64,000 bases of DNA from Vibrio tasmaniensis 1F-187 (GTDB lineage: Bacteria > Pseudomonadota > Gammaproteobacteria > Enterobacterales > Vibrionaceae), in assembly GCF_000272405.2 (NCBI RefSeq), contig NZ_AJZM02000378.1, positions 1-64,000 of the forward strand, in the 5' to 3' direction. Position 1 is the first letter of the stretch. Each line of letters opens with the position of its first letter. The notes under the pieces are model-generated. The model did no database searches, was not told where the DNA came from, and worked only from the letters and a program-made list of their open reading frames with translations. The translations under genes and the position numbers were made by a program. Positions 6,766 through 16,430 of this stretch are shown here, in pieces.

Positions 6766-8744
6766 TGGAACACCAAACTCAGCCATCATCACACGAGTCA
6801 TCTGCACAGACGCATTCACAAGAGCTATCTTCTCAAGAGCAACAGCAAGCGCCTAAGTTCAGTGTCGGTATCGATTTAGGTACTACACACTGTGTTTTGT
6901 CTTTCATCGACACAACAAATGAAGACGCTCGCGTTGAGGTAATGCCAATCCCTCAATTGACGGCTCCAGGTACCGTAGAAACTCGCAGCCAACTTGGCTC
7001 GTTCCTATACCAGCCGCACGAACATGAAATGAATGCGGGATCTCGCGTTCTGCCTTGGTCTTCTGAACCGAAAGCGCTAGTCGGTGCGATTGCTCGTAAC
7101 CTAGGTTCGAAAACCCCTATCCGTTTGGTCGCAAGTGCAAAATCTTGGCTATGCCACGGTGGTGTTAACCGTCGTGATGCGTTCCTTCCAGCAGGCAGCC
7201 CTGAAGAAGTTGAAAAGGTATCTCCGCTTAAGACAACTGAGTTGTACCTTGAGCACCTTAAAGATGCTTGGAACCACGCTAACCCAGAACACAAACTGGC
7301 AGACCAAGATGTAACGATCACCGTTCCAGCTTCGTTTGATCCTGCGGCTCGAGACCTAACGGCTGAAGCTGCGCGTAATGTTGGTTTTACTCACCTAACG
7401 CTTCTTGAAGAGCCACAAGCAGCTCTTTACAGCTGGATTGATAACAGCAACGATACTTGGCGCGATGAAGTGAACGTTGGTGACATCGTTCTAGTTGTCG
7501 ATATCGGTGGTGGTACGACTGACCTTTCGTTAGTTGAAGTAACACAAGACGAAGGCAACCTAAGTCTGAACCGCATCGCGGTAGGTGAGCATATCCTACT
7601 TGGCGGCGACAATATGGACTTAGCGTTAGCTTACCGTCTGAAAATGAAGTTAGCTCAAGAAGGTAAAGAACTGGCTCCTTGGCAGGTTCAAGCGATGACT
7701 CATGCGTGTCGTGATGCGAAAGAAGCATTGCTAAATGATGCTGAACTTCAATCTGTGCCCATCGTTGTTCCAAGCCGCGGCTCTAAGCTACTTGGCGCAA
7801 CACTGAAAACAGAACTGACTCAGCAAGAAGTACAACAAACATTGGTTGATGGCTTCTTCCCACAAGTCGCTGTAACGGATCACCCGGTACAGAAAACTCG
7901 TGGTGCACTGACTCAAATGGGTCTCCCTTACGCTCAAGATGCGGGTATTACTCGTCATATTGCCGCATTCCTTTCTAAGCAAGCCAATGCGCTTTCTGGA
8001 AATAGCGAAGCCGCTCAACAAGATTTCAACCCGTTTGCAAACATGCCCGGTATGCCCGGTACAGAAGCGCCAGCGGCAGACTTCATCAAACCAACAGCGG
8101 TACTGTTCAATGGTGGTGTTCTAAAATCTAACCTGCTTGCTGATCGTCTTTCAGACACGATCAATGAATGGCTAATTAATGCAGACGCTGAATTCGCTAA
8201 ACAGCTTTCAGGCTTAGACTTAGACCTAGCGGTTGCAAGTGGCGCTTCTTACTACGGCGCAGTACGTCGTGGTCAAGGCGTTCGTATCCGCGGTGGTATC
8301 GCTTCTTCTTACTACGTAGGAATTGAAAGCGCGATGCCAGCTATCCCAGGTATGGCTCCTCCAATGGAAGCACTGTGTGTTGCACCATTTGGTATGGAAG
8401 AAGGCTCAAGCGTTCAAGTTCCTAGCCAAGAGTTCGGTCTAGTGATTGGTCAGCCAGTACACTTCCAATTCTTCGGTTCAACAACACGTCGTGAAGACCA
8501 AGCAGGTACGCACCTTGATCACTGGGCTCCAGAAGATCTTGATGAGCTTCCTGAAATCCAAGTGACACTGCCTGTTTCTGAAGGTCGTCGCGAAGGTGAA
8601 GTGGTTCCGGTGACTTTGGCGTCTCGTGTTACTGAATTAGGCACGTTATACCTAGAAGCGATTGCCACTGACAATGATCAGAAATGGCATGTTGAGTTCG
8701 ACGTTCGTGAAGACTCGAATAACGACTCAAACGTAGAAGCATAA
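6765..8744 (+). CDS. Hsp70-family (DnaK-like) ATPase, 659 aa
   Basis: An Hsp70/actin-fold ATPase. A Gln/Ser-rich N-terminal extension of about 30 residues precedes the phosphate-1 motif 'VGIDLGTTHCVLSF'. Other hallmarks are 'VTVPASFDPAARDLT', 'LLEEPQAALY', the phosphate-2 loop 'VVDIGGGTTDLSL' and an adenosine-type motif around 'VLFNGGVLKS'. After about residue 520 it has a short beta-type domain, but not the DnaK lid and GGFP/EEVD-type tail. It is therefore a divergent Hsp70, not DnaK. It overlaps the DUF2760 stop by one base. Its substrate range is unknown, and no J-domain or exchange factor is encoded nearby. Confidence 0.9.
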   Translation: MEHQTQPSSHESSAQTHSQELSSQEQQQAPKFSVGIDLGTTHCVLSFIDTTNEDARVEVMPIPQLTAPGTVETRSQLGSFLYQPHEHEMNAGSRVLPWSSEPKALVGAIARNLGSKTPIRLVASAKSWLCHGGVNRRDAFLPAGSPEEVEKVSPLKTTELYLEHLKDAWNHANPEHKLADQDVTITVPASFDPAARDLTAEAARNVGFTHLTLLEEPQAALYSWIDNSNDTWRDEVNVGDIVLVVDIGGGTTDLSLVEVTQDEGNLSLNRIAVGEHILLGGDNMDLALAYRLKMKLAQEGKELAPWQVQAMTHACRDAKEALLNDAELQSVPIVVPSRGSKLLGATLKTELTQQEVQQTLVDGFFPQVAVTDHPVQKTRGALTQMGLPYAQDAGITRHIAAFLSKQANALSGNSEAAQQDFNPFANMPGMPGTEAPAADFIKPTAVLFNGGVLKSNLLADRLSDTINEWLINADAEFAKQLSGLDLDLAVASGASYYGAVRRGQGVRIRGGIASSYYVGIESAMPAIPGMAPPMEALCVAPFGMEEGSSVQVPSQEFGLVIGQPVHFQFFGSTTRREDQAGTHLDHWAPEDLDELPEIQVTLPVSEGRREGEVVPVTLASRVTELGTLYLEAIATDNDQKWHVEFDVREDSNNDSNVEA

Positions 8745-8750
8745 TGAATC

Positions 8751-8774
8751 AACGGCACCTTAACGGGTGCCGTT
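8751..8774 (+). terminator. hairpin between the two Hsp70-family genes
   Basis: Stem AACGGCACC / GGTGCCGTT with a 6-base loop lies just past the first Hsp70-family gene. Its tail (ACTTTA) is not U-rich, so it may attenuate rather than stop transcription. Confidence 0.5.
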
Positions 8775-8882
8775 ACTTTATCAATGCGATTCCCTAGCCC
8801 TGTATTAAAAGCATTCCAAAGACAATAATAAGACCAAGATTATCCATTAACTGGTCATCACTTTGGCAGAATAAGGTTTTGT

Positions 8883-11723
8883 ATGGCATCTCCTCGTTTT
8901 TTAGTCGGCATTGACTTAGGCACAACCAATACTGTTGTCGCTTACTGTGAAATCAACGACGACCTACAACATGCTCCCGTTTCTCTTTTCGATATTGACC
9001 AACTCATCGGCCCCGGTGAAGTGGTTCGCAAGCCTCTACTTCCATCATTTCGTTATCATCCCGCACAAGGTCAGATCTCCCCTTCCGATCTCACCATGCC
9101 TTGGGAACCGAGCTTAGTTGAAGGCGATATTCAAAATGTCATCGTTGGTGAATGGGCTCGCGAACTGGGCGCAAAAGTCGAAGGCCGCCAAGTATCCAGT
9201 GCTAAGAGCTGGTTATCTCACCAAGCGGTTGATCGTAACTCCGACATTCTCCCTTGGGCAGGCGCAACTGACGTCGATAAGGTGTCTCCTGTTGTCGCAA
9301 GCGCAAGCTACCTTAACCACATCCGTCAAGCATGGAACTACCGTAACCCAAGCAATAAGCTTGAAGACCAAGACGTTGTAGTCACCGTTCCTGCTTCATT
9401 CGATGAGACAGCACGTAAGCTGACACTCGAAGCGGCAGCACTTGCTGGTTTAGGTAAGATTCTATTGCTCGAAGAGCCGCAAGCCGTTTGTTATGACTGG
9501 TATGCCCGTCACCAACAAACCGCTACAGACGAACTTCAACAGATCCCGCTGATTCTAGTGTGTGATGTTGGTGGCGGTACTACCGATTTAAGTTTGATCG
9601 AAGCGAGCTTCAAATCGGATAACGGTGGCAATCAAGAGCTCGCACTCGACCGTATCGGCGTTGGCGAACACTTGATGCTTGGGGGTGATAACCTCGATTT
9701 AGCTCTTGCCCACCTTGCAGAGCAGCGCTTCAATCAAAACAAAAAATTGAATGCTTCGAGCCTAACCAAGCTTATTCAGCAGACTCGCGCCGCAAAAGAG
9801 AGCCTGCTTTCTGCTAATGCGCCAGACGATGTGAAGATCACCATGCTGGGCAGCGGTTCAAAACTGCTTGGCGGAACGAAGAGTATTGGTTTAACCAAAC
9901 AAGAAGTTCATCAGATTGCACTAGAAGGTTTCTTCCCGCTTTCAGAGTTTACGGAAGTACCCGACAAACGACGTAGCGCGGTGGTTGAGTTCGGCCTACC
10001 CTACGCAGCAGATCCTGCTGTAAGTAAGCACGTTGCCGAATTCCTAGCGACCCACCAGCAAGTATCTAAAGCCGCATTGGAAAAGTCAGACTCTGTTGAG
10101 TTTGACGATACCAAACCTGCAATTCCTGTTGGTGTACTACTCAACGGTGGTGTGTTCAACAGCGAGCTTGTCACCGAACGTATTACTCAGTTACTTGGCA
10201 ATTGGAATGGTGCACCAATCACCGTCTTAGATAACCCTCACCCTGACTGGTCTGTAGCCCTTGGTGCTGTAGCTTTTGGTAAAGCACGCCGTGGTGCACA
10301 ACTGAAAATCGGTGGTGGTGCCGCTCGTTCTTACTTCTTGCATTTACAAGAGAAGAACAAGATGGGTAAAGCTCTTTGTCTGCTTGCTAAAGGGACTGAA
10401 GAAGGCCAAGAGATACGCTTAAACAGCCGTCGTTTCTCGCTGACTTTAGGTGAGCCAGTACGATTTAATCTACTGACTTCAACCCACGATCAAATTGCTC
10501 ATGACACCGCTATTCAAAATGGTGTGATGGTCAATGTCGACGCTGACTTGTTCTCCCCTCTTCCACCGTATATTTCAACACTGGAAGGTTCAGGTACTGC
10601 AGAGCTCCAAGCCAACCAAAAAGAACGCGTCGAAGTATTGCTCGCGTGTCAATTAACAGAAGTCGGCACACTGAAAATGGAGTGTGTGAGTACAGAAGAC
10701 GACTCTAAACGTTGGTTGCTCGAGTTTGAAGTCAGAAACAAGCAAGGCGATGAGTCTGATACCGCTAAACTTCACCCAAGGCTGGATGAATGTAAGGAAT
10801 TGATTTCTCGTCTGTACAGCGGCAACAAGAAGAGTGCTGAATCGAAAGAGATCAAAACACTATCGAAAGATCTTGAGAAACGACTCGGTAAGCGTGATGA
10901 ATGGGACTTCACGACCCTTCGCCATCTGTTTGATACCTTTTCATTAGGTCGTAAACGCCGTCGTCGTTCAGAAGCACACGAGAAGAACTGGCTGCGTTTG
11001 GCGGGTTACTCGCTGCGTCCAGGCTTTGGCGATCCGACTGACTCATGGCGTATCGAACAAATTTGGGGCCTTTACCAACAAAACATTCAGTTCCAGAACC
11101 ACCAAGGTTGGACGGACTGGTGGGTATTCTGGCGTCGTGTTGCGGGTGGCCTGAATCAAGAACAGCAAGAAACCATCTTGGCTGATATCGCGAAGTACCT
11201 TCACCCAGGTGCAATGAAGAACCCTAAGACAGCGAAAGATGCGCAAGACAATGGCTATGAAGCCATGGTGAGATTGGCAGCGTCCCTTGAGCAACTCGAG
11301 GTGGAAGATAAGGTTCTATTAGCGACTTGGTTCTTAAGCAAAGCGATTAACCATAATCAGTTCGAACAGGCTCACTGGTGGGCTCTGGGTCGCTTAGCGT
11401 CTCGTACACCTTTATACGGAAGCCAACACAGCGTCATTCCAAGAGAGCAAGCAGAACAGTGGTTACCAAAGCTGCTTGACCAGAATTGGCAGAAAGAGCA
11501 AATGATTGCTTTCGCGGCAGTGATGATTTGCCGCAAGACAGGTGACCGACAGTTCGATATCTCTGATGACTACCGTGCTCAAATTCTTGATAAATTAAAG
11601 CAAAGCAAGGTACCTGATTCATGGCTAACGCTAGTGAGTGAAGTCACTGAACTTTCTGAGAGCGAGTCTAAACGCGTATTTGGTGATGCATTACCAAGCG
11701 GGTTAAGCCTGATTAATAACTAG
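8883..11723 (+). CDS. large Hsp70-family ATPase with C-terminal DUF3731-like domain, 946 aa
   Basis: A second Hsp70-family protein. The N-terminal ATPase domain carries 'VGIDLGTTNTVVAY', 'VTVPASFDETARKLT', 'LLEEPQAVCY', 'VCDVGGGTTDLSLIE' and 'VLLNGGVFNS'. It is followed by a beta-type region to about residue 620. The last 300 or so residues are a helical, Trp- and Arg-rich extension ('GRKRRRRSEAHEKNWLRLAGYSLRPGFGDP') matching what is called DUF3731. The ATPase half aligns along its length with the 659-residue neighbour, indicating an old duplication. It starts 138 bp downstream. The role of the extension is unknown. Length is far above DnaK (about 640). Confidence 0.9.
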   Translation: MASPRFLVGIDLGTTNTVVAYCEINDDLQHAPVSLFDIDQLIGPGEVVRKPLLPSFRYHPAQGQISPSDLTMPWEPSLVEGDIQNVIVGEWARELGAKVEGRQVSSAKSWLSHQAVDRNSDILPWAGATDVDKVSPVVASASYLNHIRQAWNYRNPSNKLEDQDVVVTVPASFDETARKLTLEAAALAGLGKILLLEEPQAVCYDWYARHQQTATDELQQIPLILVCDVGGGTTDLSLIEASFKSDNGGNQELALDRIGVGEHLMLGGDNLDLALAHLAEQRFNQNKKLNASSLTKLIQQTRAAKESLLSANAPDDVKITMLGSGSKLLGGTKSIGLTKQEVHQIALEGFFPLSEFTEVPDKRRSAVVEFGLPYAADPAVSKHVAEFLATHQQVSKAALEKSDSVEFDDTKPAIPVGVLLNGGVFNSELVTERITQLLGNWNGAPITVLDNPHPDWSVALGAVAFGKARRGAQLKIGGGAARSYFLHLQEKNKMGKALCLLAKGTEEGQEIRLNSRRFSLTLGEPVRFNLLTSTHDQIAHDTAIQNGVMVNVDADLFSPLPPYISTLEGSGTAELQANQKERVEVLLACQLTEVGTLKMECVSTEDDSKRWLLEFEVRNKQGDESDTAKLHPRLDECKELISRLYSGNKKSAESKEIKTLSKDLEKRLGKRDEWDFTTLRHLFDTFSLGRKRRRRSEAHEKNWLRLAGYSLRPGFGDPTDSWRIEQIWGLYQQNIQFQNHQGWTDWWVFWRRVAGGLNQEQQETILADIAKYLHPGAMKNPKTAKDAQDNGYEAMVRLAASLEQLEVEDKVLLATWFLSKAINHNQFEQAHWWALGRLASRTPLYGSQHSVIPREQAEQWLPKLLDQNWQKEQMIAFAAVMICRKTGDRQFDISDDYRAQILDKLKQSKVPDSWLTLVSEVTELSESESKRVFGDALPSGLSLINN

Positions 11724-11778
11724 GTTTAAAAACGATTAGCTTTAGTTGTTAATGAGTAAAGAAGCTAACGAGAAAAGA

Positions 11779-11816
11779 AAAAGCCACTTTCGATTCGTTG
11801 AAAGTGGCTTTTTTAT
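11779..11816. terminator. bidirectional terminator after the Hsp70 cluster
   Basis: Stem AAGCCACTTT / AAAGTGGCTT with a 10-base loop and T-runs on both sides. It serves the Hsp70 gene on the plus strand and the small gene at 11896 on the minus strand. Confidence 0.8.
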
Positions 11817-11895
11817 TGGTGGCTTAAGGCTGGTATGTTTAGTCGACTTATCGCATCTTGGTTAAGAGCCTTAGCCGTATTGCAGTTCATCATTG

Positions 11896-12111
11896 TTAAT
11901 GTTTCGTACCTGTTGGGTTGATAGGAAAATCCGTATTTTCATAAATATCAGATAACTTTTTCGGTTTCTTCTCTTTAGCTCCTTGGTTCAATTGATTATG
12001 AGTTTCGCTTAAAAGCCATTCCTCATGCATTTTTGCTGAATCCAAAAACTCTGGATCTTCCATTGCTTCCTTGCGAAGTTTATTTACACGTTCGAGAGTA
12101 TCCCAAATCAT
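11896..12111 (-). CDS. small hydrophilic hypothetical protein, 71 aa
   Basis: A 71-residue, highly charged protein with no signal peptide or membrane segment. It is helical at the start ('MIWDTLERVNKLRKEAMEDPEFL') and Lys/Pro-rich near the end. A strong SD (GGAGGTG) 9-10 bases upstream of the ATG and a terminator downstream argue that it is a real gene. I do not recognise the family. The nearest neighbours on either side are not obviously co-transcribed. Confidence 0.6.
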   Translation of the reverse strand: MIWDTLERVNKLRKEAMEDPEFLDSAKMHEEWLLSETHNQLNQGAKEKKPKKLSDIYENTDFPINPTGTKH

Positions 12112-12257
12112 AATACTTCACCTCCACTAAGGCAGTAATATTAAGATAGCTCAAACACACAAAACTTCAACTAACCCAATGAGATAGCGATCTCAATTTC
12201 GTAATTTGCCCACTTTAAAAAAGTGGAAGCGCTCATTTTCAATTGAGCTCAGACAGT

Positions 12258-12294
12258 GGGTATACCCCATGATCTTCAAAGATCATCAGGTATA
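12258..12294. repeat. long imperfect inverted repeat
   Basis: Two 16-base arms (12261-12276 and 12279-12294) are complementary at 14 positions around a 2-base loop. A 10-bp palindrome GGGTATACCC (12258-12267) overlaps the left arm and allows an alternative fold. It abuts the terminator of the DUF2947 gene. Confidence 0.65.
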
Positions 12295-12322
12295 AAAAAA
12301 GCGAGCTCAATGCTCGCTTTTT
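12295..12322. terminator. terminator, DUF2947 gene
   Basis: Stem AAGCGAGC / GCTCGCTT with a short loop (TCAAT) and T-runs on both strands, downstream of the DUF2947 gene read on the minus strand. Confidence 0.75.
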
Positions 12323-12378
12323 GTCTGTCTATCTGTTGATTGGATCGTCAACACTCGCTCGATCAAATCACACCGAAC

Positions 12379-12855
12379 TTAAGCACGGTTGCCAATTTTA
12401 ACGGTACCATTTGTAGCAAACCAAAGTGCTTCTGAACGGCGGCGACCTAGTAGAATCGGGCCATCATCGTAGAACAAAAAGTTTTTCCAATGCTTCTTGA
12501 AAACCGACCACTTGGTTTCAAGTACATTGTATTTTTCATAGCAAAAATAAACAGTTACGTCATCTTGCCAATCAATGAAGTTAAGGATTTCTTCTGGCAT
12601 TTCAGGTTCATCGGCTTCCCAATTTGCCATCCAGCTGATCTCTTCATTCCAGTTCGACGCTTTGCTTGGCCAATCTTGCGAACTTAGTCTTTCTGCATCC
12701 GGGCTTTGAGGGCTCACGTTCTCTTTCCAAAACTGAGATGCTCTCGCCTGTGTCATTGGTTTTATCTTTTCCAAATCTTCAGCGGGTAGTGGCATTGACT
12801 GGTGAGTGAAAATCCATTTTCTTTGGTATTCTTCCAAAGTTGTATATGACATCAA
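12379..12855 (-). CDS. DUF2947 family protein
   Basis: A 158-residue soluble protein rich in Trp and acidic residues ('WMANWEADEPEMPEEIL', 'TKWSVFKKHWKNFLFYDDGPILLGR'). It matches the DUF2947 family known from Vibrio and relatives, whose function is undefined. The second Met is an equally possible start. It is followed by a terminator and lies about 120 bp downstream of rimJ on the same strand, so it could share its transcript. Confidence 0.75.
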   Translation of the reverse strand: MMSYTTLEEYQRKWIFTHQSMPLPAEDLEKIKPMTQARASQFWKENVSPQSPDAERLSSQDWPSKASNWNEEISWMANWEADEPEMPEEILNFIDWQDDVTVYFCYEKYNVLETKWSVFKKHWKNFLFYDDGPILLGRRRSEALWFATNGTVKIGNRA

Positions 12856-12972
12856 AATTCCTCAAATATCTACTCAGGCTTATGGGCTTACCATGCCTAT
12901 ATGTTCTTTCGATACAGCGATGACTTCATTTTATTTATGTTCTCCGCTGTATCTAAATTCAATGTTTTACAC

Positions 12973-13560
12973 TCACACGGAGCGTTTATCTTGCCAGTTT
13001 GGGTTTACCAGTGCCGTCAACACGTGATCTTCCCATTTACCGTTAATCTGTAGGTAATCTTTGGCAAAACCTTCTCGAACAAAACCAAGATGCTCTAATA
13101 CACCCGCACTTCGTTCGTTGTGAGGCATATAGCCCGCCATTAAGCGGTGCATGTTCTGCACATCAAACATGTAGTCTTTAGCCATGCTCAAGCCTCTGCG
13201 CATGTAACCGTGGCCCTGTGCACTTTGCGCCAATGAGTAACCGACATTACAAGCGTAGAACGGGAAACGAGACAAATTACTGAACGATATGGTACCTAAC
13301 ATTTCATTTGAATCGGCATTAATCAACAAGCAATAATAGCCTAGCCCCAATTTATGGAGTTCGTTTAACTTAATCAGCCGTTGAGCCCAATCAGCTCTGT
13401 CAAAGAACGCATCCTCTCGGGTCGGTTCCCAAGGCTTAAGGTACTCTCTGTTCACCTGAAAGTACTCACTGATCATGCTCGCATCATAGATCTCAGCCGT
13501 TCGTAAAATTAGGTTGCCATCACGTTTATCAATACGTTGCTGCGTACTCGAATCTTCCAT
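12973..13560 (-). CDS. rimJ: ribosomal protein S5 alanine N-acetyltransferase (RimJ)
   Basis: A 195-residue GNAT-fold acetyltransferase closely matching E. coli RimJ in length and motifs. These include 'NREYLKPWEPTRED' near the N-terminus, 'CNVGYSLAQSAQGHGYM' (acetyl-CoA loop, Q-x-x-G-x-G/A type), 'HRLMAGYMPHNERSAGVLEHLGF' and 'GFAKDYLQINGKWEDHVLTAL'. It transfers acetyl from acetyl-CoA to the N-terminal alanine of S5. It lies between tyrR (upstream, same strand) and DUF2947. Confidence 0.88.
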   Translation of the reverse strand: MEDSSTQQRIDKRDGNLILRTAEIYDASMISEYFQVNREYLKPWEPTREDAFFDRADWAQRLIKLNELHKLGLGYYCLLINADSNEMLGTISFSNLSRFPFYACNVGYSLAQSAQGHGYMRRGLSMAKDYMFDVQNMHRLMAGYMPHNERSAGVLEHLGFVREGFAKDYLQINGKWEDHVLTALVNPNWQDKRSV

Positions 13561-13631
13561 AGTCTTGTTCTTATTTTTGTCTCTTTTTACGTTACCGCCT
13601 CACTCTTACCGAATTTAGCAGTCTAATATCA

Positions 13632-15176
13632 TCAACTCTTTCTGATACCGTAATCACGAAGCTTATTCGCTATTGAGGTGTGAGAAACATTCAGACGTTT
13701 AGCAAGCTTACGGCTTGATGGGAAAGACTGATAAAGCTTCTCTAAAATCTGAGATTCATAGTCTTTCATGATCTCGTCAAGCGAGCCGTCTAAGCTTAAG
13801 TTCGCCATTCCAGCAGTCATAGTGTCAAGCTGTGGCAGGTGGAATTGCTCAACCGTTAACGTATCTGAATCCAACTCTGTTAGTGCACGTAGAACCATGT
13901 TGTCTAACTGACGAATATTGCCCGGCCATTGGTAGTTGCCTAATTGAACGATTAGTTCTTGAGTCAACTTTGGTTTCAACATACCTAACTGCTGTGCGTA
14001 CTTTGCAACGAATAGCTCCAGTAATGGCGCAACATCGTTTGAACGTTCACGCAAAGCAGGAATCGACAAAGTCAGTACGTTCAAGCGGTAGAACAGATCT
14101 TCACGAAACGAGCCCGAGTCGGCTAATTCAGAAAGGCGATGGCGCGTTGATGCGATAATACGAACATCCGCGTGCATCTCTTCTTCTTCACCAACACGAC
14201 GGAATGAACCATCTTGTAGGAAACGCAGCAGTTTGATTTGTAGATGCGGGCTCATTTCGCCGATTTCATCTAAGAATACCGTACCGCCATTCGCTTGTTC
14301 AAAGATGCCTTTATGACCTTGCTCATGGTTGAATGAGCCCGGTGCATGTCCAAACAATTCCGTTTCTGCTACGTCATCAGGCATTGATGCACAGCTTAGA
14401 ATCAAAAATGGAAAAGAAGATCGATTTGAACGGTTATGACACGATTTCGCCAGCATCTCTTTACCCGTACCTGTATCCCCTTCAATAAGCAGAGGTTGAT
14501 CTAGCATAGCCAGTTTCTTAGCTTGACTGATCAAGGCTTTATGGCGATTAGAGACACCAACAAAGTGTTCAAAACCTAGGTTATTCTGTTCAGGGATGGC
14601 GTCTGGCGCGTTCATTTCTTGGTTACAAGAACGAATCGTCATTACTGCACTCGCCAGTACCGCCTCGTTGACATCACCACCTAGATAAATAGGCAGAATT
14701 TCAATAGAAAAATCTAGGCCATCTAGCACCACGACTTCACGATGACGCGTTACATCGCCTTCAATCCAACGAGCGAAGTTGAAGCTAGGAACGAACGTCG
14801 CTAGTGGCTCACCGATCACTTCTTCTTCTTGTTTGTTGAAGAGGTTCAATGCAGCGTGGTTTGCCATGTCGACTGAGCCTTTAAGGTCAATCGCAATCAC
14901 AGGATCAGGTAGGTTTGCCAGCAGGGCAATCAGTTCTGTGTTATGCCTTTCGCTTGGCATAAACTGGATTTTACGTACATCCTTCACACCTGAAATTCGG
15001 CGAATTTCAGCCATAAGTTCACTAAAAGCATCAAAATTAATATCCGGGCAATTTAGGTAAATAATACCTTTAACATCAATTTCGATTCCTCTTAAATCAA
15101 TGCTTTTTGAGGCCAAGATATCGAGCAACTCACGTGTTAAGCCGAGTCTGTCTTCACACAATACTTCAAGACGCAC
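13632..15176 (-). CDS. tyrR: aromatic amino-acid regulator TyrR
   Basis: 514 residues with the TyrR architecture: N-terminal ACT domain (about 1-70, 'MRLEVLCEDRLGLTRELLDIL'), PAS domain (about 78-170), AAA+ sigma-54-activator-like ATPase (about 205-430; Walker A G-D-T-G-T-G-K from residue 233, Walker B 'FLDEIGEM'), and a C-terminal HTH ('SRKLAKRLNVSHTSIANKLR'). The GAFTGA loop that contacts sigma-54 is replaced (GHAPGSFNHEQGH), as in E. coli TyrR, which works with sigma-70. It controls aromatic amino-acid synthesis and transport. It follows ycjF, as in enterobacteria. Confidence 0.93.
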   Translation of the reverse strand: MRLEVLCEDRLGLTRELLDILASKSIDLRGIEIDVKGIIYLNCPDINFDAFSELMAEIRRISGVKDVRKIQFMPSERHNTELIALLANLPDPVIAIDLKGSVDMANHAALNLFNKQEEEVIGEPLATFVPSFNFARWIEGDVTRHREVVVLDGLDFSIEILPIYLGGDVNEAVLASAVMTIRSCNQEMNAPDAIPEQNNLGFEHFVGVSNRHKALISQAKKLAMLDQPLLIEGDTGTGKEMLAKSCHNRSNRSSFPFLILSCASMPDDVAETELFGHAPGSFNHEQGHKGIFEQANGGTVFLDEIGEMSPHLQIKLLRFLQDGSFRRVGEEEEMHADVRIIASTRHRLSELADSGSFREDLFYRLNVLTLSIPALRERSNDVAPLLELFVAKYAQQLGMLKPKLTQELIVQLGNYQWPGNIRQLDNMVLRALTELDSDTLTVEQFHLPQLDTMTAGMANLSLDGSLDEIMKDYESQILEKLYQSFPSSRKLAKRLNVSHTSIANKLRDYGIRKS

Positions 15177-15363
15177 AAATAGTCCTATTATAGGTGTCAG
15201 GATAAGTTGACAGTAGTGTGAATTAAGCTCTAAGTTCAGTCAAGAAGAAGAGTAAACATATGTTTACTCTTCGCTCGCAAATCACTCAACTTCCTTGTGT
15301 ATATAGACTTTATAGGAAGGTAATTCGCTTTATTTCCTACATTTCAATTTTAAGCACTTCGCT

Positions 15364-16416
15364 TTACTTTAAGGTAATGCGCTTTATTTCATAAAGGACG
15401 GCTTTGCGAAGGTCGGATAGTTTTACTTTTCGCTCACTATGCCAAGGCATAGGACGCAGCAATGTCATGGCTTTTAAGCCCAGTCTCGCAGTGAGGATGC
15501 CGACACCGAGCCCCTGCCCAGCTCGAGCTGAGACTTTGCCTGCAAGATCCATCGAGACGAGATCCATACTCGCATCAATCGCGAGTTCACTGGCTCCTGC
15601 AGCGGCCATGTTGATTAACACCAGTTTAAATAGCTTTATACGAGACCAGTAGCCAAGCTCAATGCCATACACATCAGCAAGCTTGTCTATCATGGTGAAA
15701 TTACGCCACGCCACCAGCAACATATCAGCAGCAGCCAATGGACTCACTGCAACCAAAGCCGCCGATTCGGTCGAGAACTTAGTGACGATTTGAGTCGCCA
15801 CTTTATCTTGCTGAGCAACAACCAACGCATCGTACATATCCAACACTTCTGCATCACTGTGTGCTGGGTTAATGCTGTTTCGCCACTTATCGTACGAAGG
15901 TGACTCAGCAATAATACCGCCCTGCTTGGCAATGTTTTCACAGAATGCTTTGCCTTTACCAACACTCTGGCTTTGTAACAGCTCTTCACTCTGCTCTTGT
16001 ACACTGAAATGATCTTTCAGCGAACGCAGCTTCCACAACTCTTTGCCTATTGCGCCGAAACCTAATGAAGCAATGGCAGCGATGAAACCTGCCCAACCTA
16101 AAGCTAGCCAGTCAGCGGTTTGAATAGCTGTAATGACAGAGTCAATCGCCTGCCATCCGACTAGGCCAGAGAAAGCGACAAGTAAGCCCGTTCCAAACCA
16201 CTTCTTCTTTTTGCTCGGTCGAATCACTTGTTCCAATTGCAGCTCAGCGTCTCCATCAAGGTCGGTTTCCACTTGTGGTGCAACGGGCACAAACTTCTCT
16301 TGTTCCGTGAATAACTTTTGAGCACCCAAATCTGGGGTAACTTCATTCTTATCCGGCTCATCGAACGAGGTCTTTAAAGGTTCATCAAAGACCTGTTTCG
16401 TTTTTAATTCACTCAT
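15364..16416 (-). CDS. ycjF: YcjF (TIGR01620/DUF697) inner-membrane protein
   Basis: 350 residues from the ATG at 16416. An upstream in-frame start at 16491 exists but lies inside ycjX, and the 16416 ATG has a good SD (TGAGGT) right after the ycjX stop. The N-terminal 100 residues are polar, two membrane helices occupy about 105-155, and a DUF697-type C-terminal domain (about 215-345) contains '[34 protein letters not shown]' in parts. In E. coli ycjF is a member of the phage-shock regulon together with ycjX. Here no pspABC genes are adjacent. Confidence 0.9.
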   Translation of the reverse strand: MSELKTKQVFDEPLKTSFDEPDKNEVTPDLGAQKLFTEQEKFVPVAPQVETDLDGDAELQLEQVIRPSKKKKWFGTGLLVAFSGLVGWQAIDSVITAIQTADWLALGWAGFIAAIASLGFGAIGKELWKLRSLKDHFSVQEQSEELLQSQSVGKGKAFCENIAKQGGIIAESPSYDKWRNSINPAHSDAEVLDMYDALVVAQQDKVATQIVTKFSTESAALVAVSPLAAADMLLVAWRNFTMIDKLADVYGIELGYWSRIKLFKLVLINMAAAGASELAIDASMDLVSMDLAGKVSARAGQGLGVGILTARLGLKAMTLLRPMPWHSERKVKLSDLRKAVLYEIKRITLK

Positions 16417-16430
16417 TTTGATTACCTCAA

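Noticed and set aside
7387..7773. 128-codon open frame opposite the first Hsp70-family gene
   Set aside because: Shadow of conserved ATPase motifs on the plus strand.
14340..14400. Damaged GAFTGA loop in TyrR as a mutation
   Set aside because: E. coli TyrR also lacks GAFTGA, since it does not act with sigma-54.
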